Below are positions 18,237 through 23,716 of a DNA stretch of 37,492 nt, piece after piece. The position numbers and the translations under genes were made by a program. The DNA comes from Treponema sp. (GTDB taxonomy: Bacteria; Spirochaetota; Spirochaetia; Treponematales; Breznakiellaceae). The stretch is from assembly GCA_009787775.1 (NCBI GenBank), contig WQSQ01000006.1:1-37492 (forward strand), written 5' to 3'. The notes below the pieces were generated by a model that searched no databases, had not been told where the DNA came from, and saw nothing but the letters and a program-made list of their open reading frames with translations. Position 1 is the stretch's first letter. Every line of letters begins with the position of its first letter.

Positions 18237-19225
18237 CAGGCAGTCCGGTATTCAGGAATTGGCGTTGAGTCAAGTATTGACTGAATGATTCTGTCGGGAG
18301 TAATTCCGCGGACTATTGCTTCCGATGTCAAAAGAAGCCGCTGGCGGAAAACGCTCCCGGACATTTCCTTTACATCCTCCGGTGTAACAAAACCGCGGTT
18401 CCTGATCCCTGCCAATGCCTGAGCCGAGCGGTACAGCGCAAGGCTTCCGCGCGGAGAGATGCCCGCTCTTAACTGCGGATGTTGCCGCGTTCCGTTAACA
18501 AGCGCAAGAAGATAATCCTTGACCGTTTTTTCAACATGTATGCGGCTTACAGCTTCCTGAAGCGGTGCGATTTCTCCTATTGCTGCCACACTTTTGATAT
18601 CCGTTACAGGATGCGTAATACGGCGCTGGTTTTCCAGCATTTGGGATTCCGAATCCGCATCAGGATATCCGATGCCGAGTGAAATCAAAAAACGATCTTT
18701 CTGCGCTTCAGGCAGCGGAAAGGTTCCTTCAAACTCAACGGGGTTTTCCGTAGCTATTACAAAAAAAGGCTCAGGAAGAGCAATGCGGCTGCCGTCTACT
18801 GTTATTTGTGATTCAGCCATTGCTTCCAACAGCGCGGATTGGGTTCTTGGTGTCGCGCGGTTAATTTCATCAACTAATATAAATTGATTTACAATTGGGC
18901 CTGGGTTGTAGATAAAACGCCCTTTTTTATCGTCAAATTCCTCAGCCTGCCGCCAGACAGAAATACCCAGGATATCCGCCGGTAAAAGGTCGGGAGTACA
19001 CTGTATCCGCGCGAAGCTCAAATCAAGGCTGGCGGCGAATGCCCGCGCAAGAATTGTTTTTCCTGTACCGGGCACATCTTCCAAAAGCACATGCCCGCGT
19101 GCGAGAAATGCGATTATAATCGTGTCTATAACTGCAGTTTTACCGAGAAAAACAGTCTCGATGTTTTTTCTGATCCTTCCCGCGAATTCCGCGATTTCCT
19201 GACTGTGTGTGTGCGAGTTATTCAT
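18236..19225 (-). CDS. MoxR-family AAA+ ATPase
   Basis: 329 aa: HVLLEDVPGTGKTILARAFAASL, FILVDEINRATPRTQSALLEAMAE, FVIATENPVEFEGTFPLPEAQKDRFL. Confidence 0.95.
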   Translation of the reverse strand: MNNSHTHSQEIAEFAGRIRKNIETVFLGKTAVIDTIIIAFLARGHVLLEDVPGTGKTILARAFAASLDLSFARIQCTPDLLPADILGISVWRQAEEFDDKKGRFIYNPGPIVNQFILVDEINRATPRTQSALLEAMAESQITVDGSRIALPEPFFVIATENPVEFEGTFPLPEAQKDRFLISLGIGYPDADSESQMLENQRRITHPVTDIKSVAAIGEIAPLQEAVSRIHVEKTVKDYLLALVNGTRQHPQLRAGISPRGSLALYRSAQALAGIRNRGFVTPEDVKEMSGSVFRQRLLLTSEAIVRGITPDRIIQSILDSTPIPEYRTA

Positions 19226-19408
19226 GATTTATTATATAATGTTAAGAAAATGTATTCCAGTTTCATTATATAATAATTCAAGATTCTTTTTAGTAATATT
19301 TAAATCAAGTTTATCGAACATTGCAGTTTTTATATGCGGATTATTGTTCGAGTTAATTAAGGCAATCTCTATATCGGATAAGGAATTATGTCAATATAAC
19401 GAAAACAC

Positions 19409-19437
19409 TTGACCTTCTGTCAGAAAATTATTATGTT
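19409..19437 (+). promoter_or_regulatory. Putative sigma70-type promoter for an sRNA
   Basis: TTGACC (19409-19414), 17-nt spacer, TATGTT (19432-19437). Confidence 0.4.
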
Positions 19438-19443
19438 GACAAT

Positions 19444-19622
19444 AACTGATGATACGGTCTAGATGAAACCAGCAAATGATGTTTGGCTTTAATACAGGAC
19501 TTTTACTCAGATAAAAGCGTTATTAAATCATCTAAACAATCAGTCATCTAGTGCTTTTCTGCTGACGTACCTCAGTAATTCCCCGGGTTTCCTCACCTCC
19601 TTTTCCCGGGGAGTTTTTTTAT
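19444..19622 (+). ncRNA. Candidate structured small RNA with intrinsic terminator (novel, unnamed)
   Basis: ORF-poor interval; long-range 8-bp stem CTAGATGA (19459-19466)/TCATCTAG (19544-19551), inner hairpin CTTTTA (19500-19505)/TAAAAG (19512-19517), terminator at 19577-19621; no + strand ORF upstream to own the terminator. Confidence 0.5.
19577..19621 (+). terminator. Rho-independent terminator with 17-nt CU-rich loop
   Basis: AATTCCCCGGG / CCCGGGGAGTT stem (about 11 bp with one G-T), loop TTTCCTCACCTCCTTTT, tail of T residues. Confidence 0.85.
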
Positions 19623-19632
19623 TATCAAATGA

Positions 19633-19665
19633 GCTGTTCTAAAATATAATAAGTTTTGGAACAGC
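19633..19665. repeat. 12-bp inverted repeat GCTGTTCTAAAA / TTTTGGAACAGC
   Basis: Arms 19633-19644 and 19654-19665, one G-T wobble, 9-nt loop. Confidence 0.8.
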
Positions 19666-19673
19666 CTTAGAAA

Positions 19674-19704
19674 ATAAAAAACCCGCTTTTCAGCGGGTTT
19701 TTTA
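19674..19704 (-). terminator. Bidirectional-looking terminator downstream of the 19710-20729 gene
   Basis: AATAAAAAACCCGCT-TTTC-AGCGGGTTTTTTATT, GC-rich stem flanked by A and T tracts. Confidence 0.9.
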
Positions 19705-19709
19705 TTTGG

Positions 19710-20729
19710 CTAAAGCTGGAATCTAGCTCCAAAAGTTCCTCCGAAAGCGGAATCCTTTGTATTATACATCAATGTTAAGTCTAATTTAATCACAGTCAAA
19801 TTTAGGGATAATCCTCCGTAAACCCGAACATTCCAGCTTGATATTTCATTTAATGATTCAAAACCTTTACCGCTTATGTCTGTAACGCCAAAATAGTTTT
19901 TTAAGATATTAATTATCTCATTGTCAGGAGACCCGCCGTTTATTGTTACTTCCGATTTTACCTGATATCCGGTTTTTGCCCATGAATAACTTGCTCCGAC
20001 TCCCGTGTAAGGAGTAATGATAAACAATGGAAATGAAACATGTGCTTTTAATTCCAAAACATTGGTTTGCCAGAGAAGGCCTAAATCTATATCGCTTATT
20101 GAAAGAATATAGGATTGGCCTCCCAATGAATCTGGAGCATTAAAGTTATAACTGGATCCTGTATTCAGGGTTGTTAATAATCCGCCTTTTAAATAATTAT
20201 AGCCTGCACCGATTGATAATCTTACCGGGAGTAATTTACTGTCAATTAACGCAAAACGAATATCTGCGCCCAATAGCAAATAATCAATATTTACTCCAAA
20301 AGAATCAAATATACTCATGTTGGATGTATTCAGGTAGCCGAATTTTGCGCCAATATCAAAAGGCAGCATAAAACCTCCTATCCTTGTCTCCAGAGTATAT
20401 GCCAGAAGCGGGAAACCAACTGAATTATTAAGCGGAATTTCATATTTAAAATACTCCATTAATTTATTAATGGAGTCCAATTTTAAGGTAGTAAATCCTG
20501 CAGAGACGCCGACGCCAATATGAGGCGGCGCACTTAAAAACTGTCCGATATACGCATCAGACCAGTTCAAACCCAATGTTGAATTAAACGGCAATGATTT
20601 TGTCATTGCTGCTGAAAAATCATCTGCCGCATCCCTTAAATCATCAAGCTTAAATTGTGAAAACACAGTACCTGCTGACAAAAAAAGCATTAATACACAT
20701 AAAACCACAATACATTCATTTTTTTTCAT
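19710..20729 (-). CDS. Predicted outer-membrane beta-barrel/porin-like protein (ORF opens at 20810; likely start MKKNECIVVLCVLMLFLSAG at 20729)
   Basis: Signal peptide, alternating hydrophobic beta-strand pattern, repeated GVGASYSWA/LSIGAGYNYLKGG-like segments and terminal aromatic-rich FGGTFGARFQL. Confidence 0.65.
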   Translation of the reverse strand: MKKNECIVVLCVLMLFLSAGTVFSQFKLDDLRDAADDFSAAMTKSLPFNSTLGLNWSDAYIGQFLSAPPHIGVGVSAGFTTLKLDSINKLMEYFKYEIPLNNSVGFPLLAYTLETRIGGFMLPFDIGAKFGYLNTSNMSIFDSFGVNIDYLLLGADIRFALIDSKLLPVRLSIGAGYNYLKGGLLTTLNTGSSYNFNAPDSLGGQSYILSISDIDLGLLWQTNVLELKAHVSFPLFIITPYTGVGASYSWAKTGYQVKSEVTINGGSPDNEIINILKNYFGVTDISGKGFESLNEISSWNVRVYGGLSLNLTVIKLDLTLMYNTKDSAFGGTFGARFQL

Positions 20730-20863
20730 ACTATTATCCCTATATTCACCTATCGGATTTTTTTTATACATTATTGAATTCAAGAAATGTGAATGCTTTG
20801 AAATAACCAAACATGATGATTTTTCTGTATTGACCGGCTGCCTTGTGTTGTAATAGTATTAGT

Positions 20864-20973
20864 AACCCTATGTCAGGAACCGTGCGAGCAGGCGCCGCCC
20901 AACCCCGCCAGGTCCGGAAGGAAGCAACGGTAAGCGGATTCCTGCTGCGCCGCGGCCATCCTGGCGCAGGGTA
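20864..20973 (+). ncRNA. ffs: Bacterial signal recognition particle RNA (4.5S-type)
   Basis: Conserved core CCAGGTCCGGAAGGAAGCAACGGTAAG; closing helix ACCCTATGTCAGG / CCTGGCGCAGGGT; T-tract follows; located upstream of dnaX as is common. Confidence 0.93.
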
Positions 20974-21023
20974 CTTTTTTTTGTACCGGTTTTTTGTTTG
21001 TAAAACAGGTTTAATAGAGTTGC

Positions 21024-21058
21024 GGCTGTCCTGGAAGCCAGTTGCTTCCCGTACAGCC
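21024..21058. repeat. Two-tier hairpin immediately abutting the 23-bp array
   Basis: GGCTGT-CCT-GGAAGC-CAGTT-GCTTCC-CGT-ACAGCC: outer 6 bp, symmetrical 3x3 internal loop, inner 6 bp. Confidence 0.8.
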
Positions 21059-21173
21059 ATTGTACAGCGGACTGTACTAGTCTTGTACAATGTGTTGTAC
21101 TAGCCTTGTACAAAGGTTTATATTAGCCTTGTACAATGTGTTGTAATAACCTTGTACAACATGTTGTACGGTT
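21059..21173. repeat. Tandem array of five 23-bp units with GTACAA-N4-TTGTAC dyads
   Basis: Units 21059-21081, 21082-21104, 21105-21127, 21128-21150, 21151-21173; each starts (c/a)TTGTACA; dyad perfect in units 1, 2 and 5. Confidence 0.92.
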
Positions 21174-21264
21174 CTTTGCGGCTGCGGGCTAAAGGTTCGA
21201 TACAGCTTTGCATGAGGCATTGCACTCCCTTTTCCATAATACAATTAAATGTTATGCTGGTTTC

Positions 21265-22752
21265 ATGGCAGCCTCAGGATACGAAGTAACCGCTTCTAAA
21301 TACAGACCTAAAACCTTTGATGAACTGGCAGGACAGGAATTTGTTGTTTCTACCATTAAAAACTCGCTTAAAAACAGATCAATCGCACACGCTTATCTTT
21401 TTTCTGGGCCGAGAGGATGCGGCAAAACCAGCGCGGCGCGAATTCTTGCACGTTCCCTAAACTGCGAAAAAGGACTTGATACGGGACCTTGCGGCAAAGA
21501 CGATGAAACATGCGATAACTGCCGCGCAATCAGCAAGGGTGCAAGCATGGATGTAATCGAAATAGACGGTGCTTCCAATAATTCAGTTAATGACGTGCGG
21601 CAAATAAGGGATGAGGTTCTTTTTCCGCCGCAGGCAGGTCGATACAAAGTTTACATTATTGACGAAGTGCACATGCTTTCCAATCAGGCTTTTAACGCTT
21701 TGTTAAAGACAATAGAAGAACCGCCGCCGTATATTGTTTTTATTTTTGCGACAACAGAACTGCATAAAGTTCCCGCTACGATTAAAAGCCGCTGCCAGCA
21801 GTTTAATTTCAGGCTTATACCAGTTGAGACAATTCAGGGAATACTTAAAAACATATGTATTGAAAACGGAATTAATGCTGAAGACGATGCATTGTTCTGG
21901 ATAGCAAGAGAATCAACAGGAAGTTTACGCGATGCGTTTACCCTTTTTGATCAGGTTGTCTCTTTTTCTGCAGGCAATATACAAAGCAGTTTAATCCGCG
22001 AAAAACTGGGTATTATAGGACTTGATAAATTAAATGCTCTTGCGCAGTCCTGCGCTGAAAATAATGCACCTGCCGCATTTGCGCTTACCGATGAGATTTT
22101 ATCAGGCGGCGTTGCGATAGAACAGTTTGTTATTGATCTTGCAGGTTTCTACCGCAGTCTTCTTCTTCTGAAAAATGGAATAACAAGAGAATCGCTTTTG
22201 GGTTACCGCCCATCGCTTTTTTCCGTACAGACGCTTGATGTGCTGGATTCAATCCGACTGGAACGGGCGCTTGATATATTGCTTGACTGCTACCGCGATA
22301 TTCGTTATTCCGTTTCTCCCCGTTTTGAACTTGAAACAGCTGTTTCCAAGCTTGTATGGTTAAGCAAATGGGTCTCTCCATCTGAATTAAAAGACGCAAT
22401 TGATGATGCACGCCGCAGTATGGTTTCAGGGAAAACTCATTTGGTCCCGCATAACGAAGAATCTCGCTATGGGTATGAGCCTTCAGGTAACAGCACTGCG
22501 GACAGGCTGTCTTCCACAGGAGGTGCGGCAGGCGGCATGACAGTAAGCAGCAGCGCATCTTTTTCCGGAGACCATGACGGAGGACGTTCGTTAGCTGATG
22601 AACTTCAGCGGGTGATTGCGCAGAAAGAAAACGCCGCCGATGACGATGCTCCCATGTGGGACAGTGTTTTACGAAAAAGCGTAAGGGATAATTCAATTCC
22701 GCCTCAGGTTGAGAATGTATTATCGGTTATTCCCGGAACAATTGTTCAGTAA
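21265..22752 (+). CDS. dnaX: DNA polymerase III subunit gamma/tau (ORF opens at 21208; likely start MAASGYEVTASKYRPKTFDEL at 21265)
   Basis: KYRPKTFDELAGQEFVVSTIKNSLKNRSIAHAYLFSGPRGCGKTSAARILARSLNC, C-x(8)-C-x2-C zinc motif, IIDEVHMLSNQAFNALLKTIEEPP. Confidence 0.96.
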   Translation: MAASGYEVTASKYRPKTFDELAGQEFVVSTIKNSLKNRSIAHAYLFSGPRGCGKTSAARILARSLNCEKGLDTGPCGKDDETCDNCRAISKGASMDVIEIDGASNNSVNDVRQIRDEVLFPPQAGRYKVYIIDEVHMLSNQAFNALLKTIEEPPPYIVFIFATTELHKVPATIKSRCQQFNFRLIPVETIQGILKNICIENGINAEDDALFWIARESTGSLRDAFTLFDQVVSFSAGNIQSSLIREKLGIIGLDKLNALAQSCAENNAPAAFALTDEILSGGVAIEQFVIDLAGFYRSLLLLKNGITRESLLGYRPSLFSVQTLDVLDSIRLERALDILLDCYRDIRYSVSPRFELETAVSKLVWLSKWVSPSELKDAIDDARRSMVSGKTHLVPHNEESRYGYEPSGNSTADRLSSTGGAAGGMTVSSSASFSGDHDGGRSLADELQRVIAQKENAADDDAPMWDSVLRKSVRDNSIPPQVENVLSVIPGTIVQ

Positions 22753-22769
22753 ATAAAGCTGGAGTAAAT

Positions 22770-23087
22770 ATGAATATTAATCCATTTGATGTGTTAAAGA
22801 ACGCGCAGAAAATTCAGGAACAGATGAGCGGTTTTCAGGAAAAACTCGGAACCATTACCGCTACGGGATCTGCAGGTGCAGGACTTGTTGAAATTGATAT
22901 TAACGGGAAGCTGGAAGTACTTGCCGTGCGTATTACGCCTCAAACAATGGGTGATACAGAGATGCTTCAGGATTTAATTATGGCGGCCTTCACTGACGGT
23001 ATGGCCAAAGTAAAGGAAGCGATTAGCTGTGAAGTCGGCGGTATGACAGGCGGATTGAACATCCCAGGCTTTCCAGGAATGGCATGA
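22770..23087 (+). CDS. YbaB/EbfC family nucleoid-associated protein
   Basis: 105 aa, MNINPFDVLKNAQKIQEQMSGFQEKLGTITATGSAGAGLVEIDINGKLEV; between dnaX and recR. Confidence 0.93.
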   Translation: MNINPFDVLKNAQKIQEQMSGFQEKLGTITATGSAGAGLVEIDINGKLEVLAVRITPQTMGDTEMLQDLIMAAFTDGMAKVKEAISCEVGGMTGGLNIPGFPGMA

Positions 23088-23098
23088 TATTCAATAGT

Positions 23099-23692
23099 TT
23101 ATATTTTTACTCTGCCGCGGAAGCTTCGTGATAGTGTCAGTCTGTCGATGTATTCGATGTTTCCGCCGACAGGCATTCCGGATGCCAGCCGTGAAATTTC
23201 TACCGGATAATCTTTGAGCGTTTTCTGCAGGTATAGTGCTGTCGTATCGCCTTCAACTGTTGGATTTAACGCAAGAATAAGCTCTTTTACCCTGTCTGTA
23301 TGCAAGCGGCTGATTAGTTTATTGATGGTAAGATTCGATGGATTTATTCCCTCCAGCGGAGCGATTAATCCGCCAAGGACATGATAAACCCCTGTAAACT
23401 CCCGCCCTTCTTCAATTACGCGCATATCCTGCGCGGATTCAACAATGCAGATAACTGATTTATCTCGTCCAGGATCGGAACAGATAAAGCAGGGATCAGT
23501 TTCTGTAAAGCCGCCGCAAATACTGCACCGCTTAATTGCCTGATGAAGTCCTGTTAACTCATTTGCCAATGTTTGAGCAAGAGCCGGACTTGAATCCAGA
23601 ATGTGATATGTGATTCTGCCTGCGCTTTTTTTCCCTATTCCAGGCAGTTTTGAGAATAATGAAATCAGCCTGTCGATGGTATTTTGGCTCAT
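23099..23692 (-). CDS. recR: Recombination mediator protein RecR
   Basis: LISLFSKLPGIGKKSAGRITYHIL, CSICGGFTETDPCFICSDPGRD zinc finger, YHVLGGLIAPLEGINPSNLTI Toprim. Confidence 0.96.
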   Translation of the reverse strand: MSQNTIDRLISLFSKLPGIGKKSAGRITYHILDSSPALAQTLANELTGLHQAIKRCSICGGFTETDPCFICSDPGRDKSVICIVESAQDMRVIEEGREFTGVYHVLGGLIAPLEGINPSNLTINKLISRLHTDRVKELILALNPTVEGDTTALYLQKTLKDYPVEISRLASGMPVGGNIEYIDRLTLSRSFRGRVKI

Positions 23693-23716
23693 AAAACTCT
23701 TTTCTCTGCCGGCCTG

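Noticed and set aside
19540-19596. Minus-strand 18-codon mini-ORF (GTG start, MRKPGELLRYVSRKALDD) as a moxR leader peptide
   Set aside because: The GGAG SD directly abuts the GTG with no spacing and there is no ATG; kept only as an alternative reading of the anti-SD loop.
20764-21113. ORFs of 81-108 aa on both strands overlapping the SRP RNA gene and array
   Set aside because: They overlap a confidently recognised SRP RNA and tandem repeats; sequences look non-coding.
21059-21173. CRISPR array or attC/integron site
   Set aside because: No spacers; unit length and structure do not fit attC sites; no integrase nearby.
21265-22752. Programmed -1 frameshift site in dnaX
   Set aside because: No convincing A-AAA-AAG-type slippery heptamer followed by a stem seen in an appropriate position.
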